DNA from: CAVQZA01 sp963724805
GTDB taxonomy: Bacteria; Actinomycetota; Thermoleophilia; Gaiellales; Gaiellaceae
DNA: 64,000 nucleotides
Direction of reading: 5' to 3'
Assembly (NCBI GenBank): GCA_963724805.1
Contig: CAVRWA010000014.1
Span: 1,054,001-1,118,000, forward strand
Both the position numbers and the translations under genes were made by a program. The notes below the pieces were generated by a model. It was given only the letters and a program-made list of their open reading frames with translations, made no database searches and was not told where the DNA came from. Below are positions 48,592 to 57,348 of the stretch, piece by piece. Each line of letters begins with the position of its first letter. The stretch's first letter is position 1.

Positions 48592-50199
48592 GTGGCTGTT
48601 CGCTCGGTCCGCGATGCGACGTTCGACGTCTTCCGCGAGTACGGGCTCACGTCCATCTTCGCGAATCCCGGGTCGACGGAGATCTCCTTCCTCACGGATC
48701 TCCCGGACGACCTTCGCTTCGTGCTCGGGCTCCACGAGAGCTCCGTCGTCGGGATGGCGACCGGATTTGCGATCGGGCGCGGCGAGCCTGCGCTCGCGAT
48801 CCTGCACACGACCGCCGGGCTCGGGAACGCGGTCGGCGCCCTGGCCACCGCGCGGGTCAACCGCGCTCCGCTCGTCGTCGTGGTCGGTCAGCAGGACCGA
48901 CGCCACCTCGCTTCCCAGCCGTTTCTCGCGGGGAAGCTGCGGGGGCTTGCGGGCGAGTACCCGGTCTGGGTCGACGAGCCCGTCCGCGCGCAGGACGTGC
49001 CTGGCGCCGTCGCGCGCGCCTACCACGAGGCGGCGACCGCGAGCGGGCCCGCCCTCGTGATCGTGCCCATGGACGACTGGTCCGCCGAGGCGAGCCCGGC
49101 CGATCCGCCTGCCGCCGCGGGCCGCGTCGCGCGCGCCCGGGCGGCGGACCCCGTCGCCGTCGCAGAGCTCGCCGAGCTCCTTGCCGGGGCCAGGAGGCCG
49201 GCGATCGTCGTCGGCGCCGGCGCCGACGAGCCCGAGACCTGGACGGCGCTCGTGACCCTGGCCGAGCGGCTCGGGTGCCCGGTCTGGCAGGAGTCGTTCA
49301 GCTCCCGGGCCGGCTTTCCCCAGGACCATCCTCTCTTCGCCGGCCACCTCCCTGCTGACCGGGTTCGCCTGCGCCAGACGCTCGTTCTCCACGACTTCGT
49401 GTTCGCCGTCGGTGCGCCGGTGTTCCGGCAGTACCCCTACCATCCCGGCCCGTTCGTCGAGGCGGGCACGCGGGTCGCGATGGTCAGCCGGGATCCGGAC
49501 GAGGTGCATCGGAGCGCGGCCGAGCTCGCCGTGCTCGCGGACCCCGGGGCGGTCTGCGCCGAGCTCGCCCGGGTCGTTCCCGTGCGCGACGGCCCTCGCC
49601 CGGGACCGTTCGAGCGCCCCGTTCCGCCCGAGCCTCCGGCCGCGGGGGAGCCGCTCCGCGCCGGGCACGTCTTCGCCGCGATCGCCGAGCGGGCTCCGCG
49701 GAACGCGATCGTGATCGAGGAGTCTCCGTCCAACCGGCCCGAGCTCCTGGTCCGCCTGCCGGCCCGCGAGTCGCTCGGCTCCCTGAGCCCCGCGATGGGC
49801 GGGCTCGGGTTCGCCCTCCCCGCCGCGACGGGGTTGCGGATGGCGCTGCCCGACCGGCCCGTGCTCGCGATCGTCGGCGACGGCTCGTCGCTCTACAGCA
49901 TCCAGGCGCTCTGGAGCGCAGCGCACTACCGCGCCGGGGCGCTCTATGTGATCCTCTCGAACGGCGGCTACGCGATCATGGACCGGCTCGCCGAGCAGCA
50001 CGGCGGCACCGCGCCCTGGCCGGGCTTCGGCGTCGATGTCGCCGGGCTCGCGCGGGCGTTCGGCTGCCCCGCGCGCAGCGTGGCAGAGCACGGCGAGCTG
50101 CTGGAGGTCTTCGACGAGGTGCTGCCGGGCCTCGCCGCCCGCGACGAGCCGCTCCTCCTGGAGGTTGCGGTGGCCCCGGACGAGAGCTTCGCCCCGTGA
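48592..50199 (+). CDS. Benzoylformate decarboxylase-like thiamine diphosphate enzyme
   Basis: A 535-residue three-domain ThDP enzyme. The N-terminal domain has FANPGSTEISFL and GLHESSVVGMATGFA, matching the serine and glutamate regions of benzoylformate decarboxylase. The C-terminal ThDP motif is GDGSSLYSIQALW to ILSNGGYAIM. The family length is about 528. It would convert an aryl 2-oxoacid to an aldehyde and CO2. It is followed with four-base overlaps by a GntR regulator and an alcohol dehydrogenase, a set fitting mandelate-like or aryl-glyoxylate catabolism. Other ThDP decarboxylases of related sequence exist, so the substrate is inferred. Confidence 0.83.
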   Translation: MAVRSVRDATFDVFREYGLTSIFANPGSTEISFLTDLPDDLRFVLGLHESSVVGMATGFAIGRGEPALAILHTTAGLGNAVGALATARVNRAPLVVVVGQQDRRHLASQPFLAGKLRGLAGEYPVWVDEPVRAQDVPGAVARAYHEAATASGPALVIVPMDDWSAEASPADPPAAAGRVARARAADPVAVAELAELLAGARRPAIVVGAGADEPETWTALVTLAERLGCPVWQESFSSRAGFPQDHPLFAGHLPADRVRLRQTLVLHDFVFAVGAPVFRQYPYHPGPFVEAGTRVAMVSRDPDEVHRSAAELAVLADPGAVCAELARVVPVRDGPRPGPFERPVPPEPPAAGEPLRAGHVFAAIAERAPRNAIVIEESPSNRPELLVRLPARESLGSLSPAMGGLGFALPAATGLRMALPDRPVLAIVGDGSSLYSIQALWSAAHYRAGALYVILSNGGYAIMDRLAEQHGGTAPWPGFGVDVAGLARAFGCPARSVAEHGELLEVFDEVLPGLAARDEPLLLEVAVAPDESFAP

Positions 50200-50921
50200 C
50201 GGAGCGATTCAGGTCCGAGCGCCGTGACGCGAGCGAGCAGGTCGCCTTCGAGATCCGCCGCTACGTCTCGGCCCGCGGCCTCGGCCCGGGCGAGCGCCTC
50301 GGCACCGAGCAGGAGCTCGCGGCGGAGTTCGGGGTCAGCCGCCCGACTCTCCGCGAGGGGCTGCGGCTGCTGGCCGGCTCGCACCTCGTTCGAGCCTCGC
50401 AGGGGCCCGGCGGCGGGATCTTCGTCGACAGCACGGAGAACGAGGGGATGGGCCGCAACGTCAGCGAGTCGATCGCGGCGATGCTCGAGGCCGACAGCGT
50501 CTCGCTGCACGAGCTGCTCGACGCGCGCGTCTACCTGGAGGTGCCGCTCGCCGGTCTCGCCGCGCGGAACGCGACCGAGCAGACCGCGGCCGACCTCAGG
50601 GCGGCGATCGCCGAGGCCGAGGGGAACCATCCGGCCGCAGAGGCCTTCCGGGTCGCGGACGCGCGCTTCCACCGCGTGATCGCGGCGACGGCCGGGAACG
50701 AGCTCCTGCGCGCGTTCACGAGCTGGACCCTCGACGTGCTCCAGCCGTCGCTGATCGACACGATCGGCGCCTCGATCGACGGAGCTGCGATCCTGCGCCA
50801 GCACGGCGAGATCGAGCGGGCGATCCGGCTCCGGCGGCCCGCCGCCGCCGAGCGGGCGATGCGCCGCCACCTCGAATACCTGCGCGAGCTCGTCGACGCG
50901 CTCGACGAAGGAGAGTCATGA
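50196..50921 (+). CDS. GntR-family regulator, FadR subfamily
   Basis: A 241-residue regulator. The winged helix at about 12-78 includes LGTEQELAAEFGVSRPTLREGLRLL, followed by the GGGIFV wing. The C-terminal FCD ligand domain has EVPLAGLAARN, DARFHRVIAATAGNEL and AAERAMRRHLEYL with the metal-binding histidines. It overlaps the decarboxylase and dehydrogenase genes by four bases each, so it probably senses a pathway intermediate and controls its own operon. Confidence 0.9.
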   Translation: MTERFRSERRDASEQVAFEIRRYVSARGLGPGERLGTEQELAAEFGVSRPTLREGLRLLAGSHLVRASQGPGGGIFVDSTENEGMGRNVSESIAAMLEADSVSLHELLDARVYLEVPLAGLAARNATEQTAADLRAAIAEAEGNHPAAEAFRVADARFHRVIAATAGNELLRAFTSWTLDVLQPSLIDTIGASIDGAAILRQHGEIERAIRLRRPAAAERAMRRHLEYLRELVDALDEGES

Positions 50922-51943
50922 AAGCGGCACTGATGCGGGAGTACCACCGTCCGCTCGAGCTCGTCGACCGGCCGGTGCCGGAGGTGTCCCGGGCCACCGA
51001 CGTGTTGATCAGGATCGGCGGCGCGGGGGTCTGCGCGACCGATCTGCACGCGATCGAGGGGCTGATGGAGCCGGCGGGCGTCACATTGCCGCTCGTGCTC
51101 GGGCACGAGAACGCAGGCTGGGTGGCGGAGGTCGGCGTGGGGGTGACGACGGTCGCGAAGGGCGATGCGGTGCTCGTCTACCCGCCGTACAGCTGCGGGC
51201 TCTGCGTCGCGTGCCGCCGCGGCAACGACATGCACTGCGTGCGCCACGAGTTCACCGGCCTGTCGGTCGACGGCGGCTTCGCCGAGTACGTGCTCGTCTC
51301 GGAGCGCTCGCTGATCCGGCTCCCCGACGGGGTCGAGCCGGTGGAGGTCGCGCCGCACGCCGACGCGGGCCTCACCGCCTACCACGCCGTGCGGCGGCTC
51401 TCGCATCTCGCCGTTCCCGGCTCGACGGCGGTCGTGATCGGCGTCGGAGGGGTCGGCCACATTGCGCTCCAGCTCGTCCGCGAGCTCGGCTCGAGCTCGA
51501 CGGTCGCGGTCGACACCGACGAGCGCCGGCGGCGGCTCGCCGCAGAGCTCGGCGCCGACGAGGTGATCGACGGACGGGCGCCGGTCGAGGCGGTCCGCGA
51601 GCTGACCGGCGGCCGCGGCGCCGACCTCGTCTTCGACTTCGTCGGCACCGACCGGTCCCACGCGGACTCGGTCGCGATGCTCGCGCGGGGCGGCACGTAC
51701 TCGGTGATCGGCTACGGCGGGATGGTCTCGGTGCCGTCGGCGGCGCTCGTCGGGGACGAGCACGCCGTCGTCGGGAACCTCGTCGGCAGCTGGATCGACC
51801 TCTGGGAGCTGCTGCAGCTCCACGGTGTCGGCCGGCTCGTGCTGAAGACGGAGGTGCATCCGCTCGACTCCGTCAACGAGGTGCTGGCGAAGCTCCGCGA
51901 CGGCGAGGTCACCGGCCGCGCCGTCCTGGTTCCGATGAGCTAG
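50918..51943 (+). CDS. Zinc-dependent alcohol dehydrogenase
   Basis: A 341-residue medium-chain dehydrogenase. Catalytic zinc residues are in GVCATDLHAIEG and GHENAG; structural zinc cysteines are in CGLCVACRRGNDMHC. The NAD loop is VVIGVGGVGHIALQL with an acidic VDTDE after it, pointing to NAD. It would interconvert an aromatic alcohol and aldehyde, for example the aldehyde made by the decarboxylase. The stop shares CTAG with the convergent LivF gene. Confidence 0.88.
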   Translation: MKAALMREYHRPLELVDRPVPEVSRATDVLIRIGGAGVCATDLHAIEGLMEPAGVTLPLVLGHENAGWVAEVGVGVTTVAKGDAVLVYPPYSCGLCVACRRGNDMHCVRHEFTGLSVDGGFAEYVLVSERSLIRLPDGVEPVEVAPHADAGLTAYHAVRRLSHLAVPGSTAVVIGVGGVGHIALQLVRELGSSSTVAVDTDERRRRLAAELGADEVIDGRAPVEAVRELTGGRGADLVFDFVGTDRSHADSVAMLARGGTYSVIGYGGMVSVPSAALVGDEHAVVGNLVGSWIDLWELLQLHGVGRLVLKTEVHPLDSVNEVLAKLRDGEVTGRAVLVPMS

Positions 51944-52707
51944 TCGTCCGGCCCTGCGCCCGCGATCGTGTCGCGGAGCAGGTACGCGGAGTGGAGGAGC
52001 TCGGGCTCGTCGATCAGCTTCTGCGCCGGCCCCTCGTAGCGGATGCGGCCGCCCTCGATCACATAGGCGGTCTTTGCGAGCGCGAGTGCCACGTGGGCGA
52101 ACTGCTCGATCAGGAGCACGCCGACGCCGCCCTCCGCGACGGCCTCGAGGGTCGGCACGAGCCGCTTGACGACGACGGGTGCGAGGCCGAGCGAGAGCTC
52201 GTCGACGAGCACGATCCTGGGTCGCGAGACGAGAGCCTGGGCGAGGACGAGCATCTGCTGCTCGCCGCCCGAGAGCAGACGCGCGTCCATCTCCCAGCGC
52301 TTCTCGAGCTCGGGGAAGAGCTCGAGCGCGTAGGCCGTCCCGCTCGTCGCTTCCTCGCGGGTGAGCGAGTACGTCGCGACCCGGAGGTTGTCCTTGACCG
52401 TGAGGTTCGGCAGGAGCCGCCTCCCCTCGGGGACGATCGCCACCCCCGCGGCGCGAACCTGCTCGGGGCGGAAGCCGGTGAGGTCCTGGTCGCCCAGCAC
52501 GACCTTGCCCCCGGTCGTGCGCAGCAGGCCGCCGACCGCGAGCACGAGGCTCGACTTGCCGGCGCCGTTCGCGCCGAGCAGGGTCGTCACCTGGCCGGGC
52601 GGGATCTCCAGCGACACCTCCTGGACGACGGGCCGTCCGCCGCGGGCGACGGAGAACTCCTCGAGGCGGAGTCCGGGCTGGGTGGCGACGGCGCTCTCGG
52701 CGCTCAC
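51940..52707 (-). CDS. livF: ABC transporter ATP-binding protein, LivF type (importer 2)
   Basis: A 255-residue ATPase with Walker A GANGAGKSSLVLA, signature LLSGGEQQMLVL and Walker B IVLVDELSLGLAP. The GTG start overlaps the LivG stop. It is the last gene of a five-gene importer operon read from about 56810 down to 51940. Confidence 0.9.
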   Translation of the reverse strand: MSAESAVATQPGLRLEEFSVARGGRPVVQEVSLEIPPGQVTTLLGANGAGKSSLVLAVGGLLRTTGGKVVLGDQDLTGFRPEQVRAAGVAIVPEGRRLLPNLTVKDNLRVATYSLTREEATSGTAYALELFPELEKRWEMDARLLSGGEQQMLVLAQALVSRPRIVLVDELSLGLAPVVVKRLVPTLEAVAEGGVGVLLIEQFAHVALALAKTAYVIEGGRIRYEGPAQKLIDEPELLHSAYLLRDTIAGAGPDD

Positions 52708-53420
52708 AGCTCCTCCTCCGTCCCGAGGTAGGCGCGCATCACGTGCTCGTTCCGCAGGACCTCGGCGGTCAGGCCGGACGCGATCAGCTTGCCGAAGTCC
52801 AGCACCGCGGTCGTCTCGCAGCAGGCCGAGACCAGGCTCATGTCGTGGTCGACCAGGATCACGAGCGCGCCGAACCGGTCGGGGATCTTCTGGATCACCT
52901 GGCCGAGGTGCACGGTCTCCTCGTCGGGCAGGCCCGCGCCGGGCTCGTCGAGGAGGACTACGCGTGGATGACCGACGACGGCGCGGGCGATCTCCACGAG
53001 CCGTCGCTCGCGCGCGCCGAGCCCGCCGACTCTGTCCTTCGGGGAGACCTCCAGCCCGACGAACTCGATCGCGGCGAGCACGTCGGCGCGCCGGGAGCCG
53101 CGTCCGGCGCCCGAGTGCTCGTGGATCATGGCCACGTTGTCGAACACCGACAGCTGCTCGATCGCCATCTCCGTCTGGAAGGTGCGCCGCAGCCCCCAGC
53201 GCGCGCGCTTGTAGTCGGCCATCCGCAGCAGGTTCTCGCCGAAGGCCGCGATCGAGCCGGCGGCCGGGTTGACGAAGCCGCTGAGGACGTTGAAGAACGT
53301 CGTCTTGCCCGCGCCGTTCGGGCCGATCAGGCCGCACGTCCCGCCGGGGAAGACGAGGCTCACGTCGTCGATCGGGGTGACGCCCGCGAACCGCACGGTG
53401 AGGCCCTTGACCTCGATCAC
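52704..53420 (-). CDS. livG: ABC transporter ATP-binding protein, LivG type (importer 2)
   Basis: A 238-residue ATPase. Walker A is GPNGAGKTTFFNVLSG. The signature motif region reads GGLGARERRLVEIARA, so the usual LSGGQ is replaced by LGARE, a noticeable change in the ABC signature. Walker B is VVLLDEPGAGLPDEE. The GTG start overlaps the LivM stop (GTGA). Despite the altered signature, the gene is intact and correctly placed in the operon. Confidence 0.87.
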   Translation of the reverse strand: MIEVKGLTVRFAGVTPIDDVSLVFPGGTCGLIGPNGAGKTTFFNVLSGFVNPAAGSIAAFGENLLRMADYKRARWGLRRTFQTEMAIEQLSVFDNVAMIHEHSGAGRGSRRADVLAAIEFVGLEVSPKDRVGGLGARERRLVEIARAVVGHPRVVLLDEPGAGLPDEETVHLGQVIQKIPDRFGALVILVDHDMSLVSACCETTAVLDFGKLIASGLTAEVLRNEHVMRAYLGTEEEL

Positions 53421-54508
53421 GGCGCCGGCTTGTCCCCGCTCGCGAGAGCGCGCGCACGGCGTGCGGCCAGGCGGCCGAGATTGGCCAGATCCTTCGGGAG
53501 TTGCTGTGCGAGCCCGCCCGGGGCCGTCAGCAGCACCTGGAGCAGGCCGACGCCGAAGAGGATGAGGAGGAAGTTCGGGTTCAGCCCCCACTGGGCCTGG
53601 AACAGGAACGGCAGGAGCTGTTGGAAGATGCCGGCGACGACCGCGCCCCAGATGCTGAAGATGCCGCCGATCAGAGCCGTCGCGGCCAGCGTCAGCGAGT
53701 CCTGCGTCTGGAACGTGATCGCGCGCGGAACGCCCACCTGCGCCGCGAGGAGGCACCCTGCGACGCCGGTGATGAACGACGCCAGCGCGAACGCCCAGAG
53801 CTTGTAGAGGGTGATGTTCACGCCGGTGGCCAGGGCGGCCGGCTCGCTCTCGCGGATCGATGCCCACGCCCTGCCCGGCTTCCCCGAGACGTGGAGCAGC
53901 ACGAGCAGGAACAGGATCGCGCAGACGACCACGGTGTAGCGGTAGTACGCGACGTCACCGACCGCCGACGACGGCCTTCGCACCGGCGGGGTGCTCGTCG
54001 TGAGGACGCCGGTCACCGACCGGCCCTTGAAGCCTCCGCCGCCGTTCGGAAAGTCGGTCACCGACAGCACGATCGTCGTTGCGCCCGCGAACATGAGCGT
54101 GATCAACGCGAGGTAGAGGCCCGAGAGGCGGAGCGCCGGAAGCCCGACCAGCGTGCCGATCGCGCAGGTGATCCCACCGGCGATGAGCAGGAGCACCGGA
54201 AACGGGAGCGCCGTCGCATAGGCGACGCGCGTGCCGACCCAGCAGCCGATCGTGAGCAGGGCCACCTGGCCGAGCGAGATCATCCCGACGCGGCCGTAGA
54301 GGACCCCGAAGCCGAGGGCGACGACCGAATAGATCGCGACGCTCGTGAACGTCGTGATCCAGTCGGCGCCCGCCATGCTCGGCAGGACGAAGAGTGCGAC
54401 GAGGAGCAGGACGAGGATCACGGCACTGCGGACGATGGTCCCCCGCTCGACTGTGGGCCAGGTTCGCTTCGGCGCGGTGCCGTCGCCGGATGCCGAGGCT
54501 GCGGTCAC
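53417..54508 (-). CDS. livM: ABC transporter permease, LivM type (importer 2)
   Basis: About 363 residues from GTG 54508, chosen because it follows the LivH stop by four bases; the frame is open further but that part overlaps LivH and is not membrane-like. The LivM hallmark is YGRVGMISLGQVALLTIG, and around nine to ten hydrophobic segments follow, with a conserved RESEPAALATGVNI loop. It forms the channel with LivH. Confidence 0.87.
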   Translation of the reverse strand: MTAASASGDGTAPKRTWPTVERGTIVRSAVILVLLLVALFVLPSMAGADWITTFTSVAIYSVVALGFGVLYGRVGMISLGQVALLTIGCWVGTRVAYATALPFPVLLLIAGGITCAIGTLVGLPALRLSGLYLALITLMFAGATTIVLSVTDFPNGGGGFKGRSVTGVLTTSTPPVRRPSSAVGDVAYYRYTVVVCAILFLLVLLHVSGKPGRAWASIRESEPAALATGVNITLYKLWAFALASFITGVAGCLLAAQVGVPRAITFQTQDSLTLAATALIGGIFSIWGAVVAGIFQQLLPFLFQAQWGLNPNFLLILFGVGLLQVLLTAPGGLAQQLPKDLANLGRLAARRARALASGDKPAP

Positions 54509-54512
54509 AGGC

Positions 54513-55433
54513 TCAGTTCGTCGCGCGCGAGATCGTGACAACGCGCCGTCGCGAGAGGTACAGGAGCGCGACGATCGCCAGCACGAACGGCGCAGCCGTC
54601 CGGTACGCCGAAACGTTGGAGTACGGACTGAGTACCGCCTGGGCGAGCCCGACGGCAAGGCCGCCGAACAGGGTCGCCCACAACGAGCGCAGCCGTCCGA
54701 TCAGAGCTGCCGCGAGCGAGGAGATGACGAGGAACGTCAAGGCCGAGTAGTCCAGCGAGGTGAGCAGGTCCGGCAGGATGAGCCCGGCGATGCCGCAGGC
54801 GAGCCCCGAGAAGAACCAGGCGGCCGCCTCGACCCTGCGCACGGGGACGCCGAGGGTCGCGGTCACCTCGCGGTCGTTCGCGAGCGCCCTCATCGCCGTG
54901 CCGAGCTTCGTCACGCGCAGGAAGACGCTGACGGCGGCGGTGATCGCGAACGCGAGCGCGATCGAGATGAGCTGCGTCAGGCTCACGTTCGTGCCGAAGA
55001 TGTCGTAGCGGTGGTTGGAGCTCGGCAGCGGCAGGAAGCGCGCAAAGGCGCCGCCGGCCGGCGCCCGCCACGCCATCAGGCCGAGCAGGATGAGGGCGAG
55101 CCCGAGCGTTCCCATCATCTTCACCAGCGGGTCGCGCCGCGCGAAGGCGGGGCCGAACACCATGCCGTAGGCAAGGTTGACGACCCCGCCGAACGCGACG
55201 CAGACCGTGAACGCGAGCCACTCGGGACAACCCGTGTGGTTGAGCAGGTAGTACGCGATCAGGGCGCCCGCGGCCCCGATGGCGCCGAACGCGAGGTTCA
55301 GCACCCCGGTCGCCCGGTACAGCACGACCAGCCCGACGCCGGAGAGCGCGTACACGCCCCCGAACGCGAGGCCGATCACGATGAACGGCTTGAGGAACTG
55401 CCACTGCACGCCGAACACGCTGAACGCGAGCAC
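54513..55433 (-). CDS. livH: ABC transporter permease, LivH type (importer 2)
   Basis: A 306-residue membrane protein with about eight hydrophobic segments. LivH hallmarks are VLYRATGVLNLAFGAIG and the RALANDREVTATLGV loop. The start GTG 55433 is the only plausible in-frame one, yet the best Shine-Dalgarno (GGAGG) is 15 bases away and better placed for an out-of-frame ATG at 55443; initiation may be weak or an indel may be hidden here. The gene lies 60 bases after the binding-protein gene. Confidence 0.85.
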   Translation of the reverse strand: MLAFSVFGVQWQFLKPFIVIGLAFGGVYALSGVGLVVLYRATGVLNLAFGAIGAAGALIAYYLLNHTGCPEWLAFTVCVAFGGVVNLAYGMVFGPAFARRDPLVKMMGTLGLALILLGLMAWRAPAGGAFARFLPLPSSNHRYDIFGTNVSLTQLISIALAFAITAAVSVFLRVTKLGTAMRALANDREVTATLGVPVRRVEAAAWFFSGLACGIAGLILPDLLTSLDYSALTFLVISSLAAALIGRLRSLWATLFGGLAVGLAQAVLSPYSNVSAYRTAAPFVLAIVALLYLSRRRVVTISRATN

Positions 55434-55493
55434 GATCAGTCATCGAAGCCTCCGGGCACCCTGATCGTCATGTGATCGCTTCACTCGCCTCCG

Positions 55494-56810
55494 CTACTTG
55501 CCGGTGTTGAGGTTGAACTTCTTCTCCCAGACACGCGTCTGGGCGATCGACGCGTCGACCGGGGCGATGTTGAAGCACGGCTCCTTCACGACGACCTGGC
55601 CGTTCTTGTAGTCGACCGTGATGTCCGTGTTGTTCGGGATGTGGTACGGCAGCTTCCAGGCGTACCACGGCTTGCAGAGCATGTCCGTCTTGATGTTCCT
55701 GAGCTTCGCGACCGCCGCGTTGTACGACTTCGCGGTGACCGGGCCGTTGATGCTCAGCAGGGCCTTGGTCGAGAACATGCCGTCCATGTAGCCCATCTGG
55801 CCGAACGCCTGCGGCGCTACGGTCGGCGCGTACTTCTTCAGGATCTGGAACATCAGCGCAGTGTCCGGCCCGACCGACGGGTCGATATTGCTGAACTCCT
55901 GGTTGATCCAGAGGTGGCCGTCCCATTTCGGTGAGAACTGGCCCGCCATGAACGTGTTCGCGATCGGGGTCGACGAGCCCCACTTGATCTTGTCGACGAT
56001 GCCCTGGGCCTCGGCGGCCTTCATGAACGCCGGGGCGGTGTCGGGCGTGAAGTCGAGGATGATGCCGTTGCCGTCACCGGCGAACTGGTACATCTGGAGC
56101 AGCTGCGAGCTCGCGTCCGTGACGGGCAGGTGGGTCGGGAAGACCTTGACCGCGACGCCCTTCGCTGCGCCGAGCTTGACGACGCCGCCGTCGGCGTAGG
56201 CCGAGATCGTGTCGGGTGAGGCGATCGCGATCTTCTTGACGCCCGCGCGAATCAGTGCCTGGGCGGCGCCGAGGTCGCTGTAGCGCGGCCCCATGTTCGA
56301 CTCGACGAACGACGGCGTGCTGAAGCACTCCGCCTGGACGCCGGCACCGATCACGATGTAGCCCTTCGACTGGTAGTACTTCCAGTTCGTCCCGCACTCG
56401 GCGAAGCTCGTGTTGCCGACGATGCCGACGACCTTGTCGCTCTCCACGAGCTTCCGCGCGAGCGCAGCCTCCTGCGCCGGGTTGAGCTGCTCGTTGTAGA
56501 GCGTGTAGCTGATCGGGCGGCCGTGGATGCCGCCGTTGTCGTTGACGCACTTGTAGTACGCGGCGACGACCTTGCCGATCGTGGTGAAGTCCACGCCCGG
56601 GATCAGCATGTCGATCCCGCCCATCTTGATCGGCCTGCCCGTCGCCTTCTTGCCGGTGCCCAGGCCGCACACGCTCTTTGTCGCGGTGGCGGGGCCGGCG
56701 CCGACGGGCGCAACCGCCTTGCGAGCGCCGCCGGCCCACGTGGCCAGCAGCAGCGCAATCACGCTGATGGCCGCGAGCGCAACACCGAAACTGATCTTCG
56801 TCGATCTCAT
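55494..56810 (-). CDS. ABC transporter substrate-binding protein (Liv/aromatic type, importer 2)
   Basis: A 438-residue exported binding protein. The signal region is hydrophobic at about 8-25 (GVALAAISVIALLLATWAGG), without a clear lipobox. The mature lobes show IKMGGIDMLIPGVDF and VVGIVGNTSFAECGTNWKYY. It is the first gene of importer operon 2 (SBP, LivH, LivM, LivG, LivF). The ligand is unknown; the operon's position next to the protocatechuate genes suggests an aromatic acid, but amino acids are equally usual for this family. Confidence 0.87.
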   Translation of the reverse strand: MRSTKISFGVALAAISVIALLLATWAGGARKAVAPVGAGPATATKSVCGLGTGKKATGRPIKMGGIDMLIPGVDFTTIGKVVAAYYKCVNDNGGIHGRPISYTLYNEQLNPAQEAALARKLVESDKVVGIVGNTSFAECGTNWKYYQSKGYIVIGAGVQAECFSTPSFVESNMGPRYSDLGAAQALIRAGVKKIAIASPDTISAYADGGVVKLGAAKGVAVKVFPTHLPVTDASSQLLQMYQFAGDGNGIILDFTPDTAPAFMKAAEAQGIVDKIKWGSSTPIANTFMAGQFSPKWDGHLWINQEFSNIDPSVGPDTALMFQILKKYAPTVAPQAFGQMGYMDGMFSTKALLSINGPVTAKSYNAAVAKLRNIKTDMLCKPWYAWKLPYHIPNNTDITVDYKNGQVVVKEPCFNIAPVDASIAQTRVWEKKFNLNTGK

Positions 56811-57348
56811 CTAGTGTCTCCTCGTCTTTCGTAGGACTGAGCCAAACTGGCGTTCGATGCGGCGGGATGCCGCGACCCCCTGGGTCAGGATCTCGTCAAG
56901 CGCGCCCTCCTCGCGTCGGATACCTCCCGGGGGAGCTACCTCGCTCGCGCAGCGAGCCGCCTGAGTTCGCACCGCGGGGCGGTGCGACCGGGCGACCGTA
57001 ATTCGGCCCGCGGTGGCCAGTCAAGCTTCGGGAGAAGCACATCCGCGACTTCGGCACGGTCGATCGACCCGGGGACTCGGTCACCGACCTGACGTCGTCT
57101 CGCGTCCGATTCACCTCGTCTCCTCCCTCCACATTCCCGATCCTGCGTGGCCTTCTGCGCTGCTGGTTAGACGTCTGCGCCAGCAGTTTGCTAGGCCCCG
57201 CTCTCACGTTCCGGCATCCGCGCGCCGTCTGCGCCGCACTTGCATGTCCCGCATACTAGACCAGTGTCTTGACGTATGGAACACTGCTGGGCAGGGTAGA
57301 AGCAACCGACCGATGCGCTGAGCGGCCGGAGACAAGGAGACGAAACTG
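56811..57348. promoter_or_regulatory. 538-base non-coding divergent region between importer 2 and the aldehyde dehydrogenase operon
   Basis: No credible gene was found here; short open frames lack ribosome sites and family resemblance. The right part holds a candidate promoter with TTGACG (57269-57274) and an inverted repeat CAGTGT...ACACTG (57262-57267 and 57281-57286) that straddles it, then an AAGGAG-type Shine-Dalgarno before the ATG at 57349. The remainder shows nothing recognisable and could hold untranslated leader or a small RNA. Confidence 0.5.
57262..57286 (+). promoter_or_regulatory. Candidate promoter and operator of the aldehyde dehydrogenase-pca operon
   Basis: A TTGACG -35-like hexamer lies between the two arms of an inverted repeat, CAGTGT and ACACTG, 13 bases apart. 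A protein bound across both arms would cover the -35. The -10 is poor (CAGGGT or TAGAAG). IclR- or MarR-type regulators encoded in this window are possible ligands. Confidence 0.4.

Noticed and set aside
56896..57207. Open frames of about 100 codons on both strands in the gap before the aldehyde dehydrogenase
   Set aside because: They are mutually antisense, Arg/Ser/Pro-rich, without a plausible ribosome site or family resemblance.
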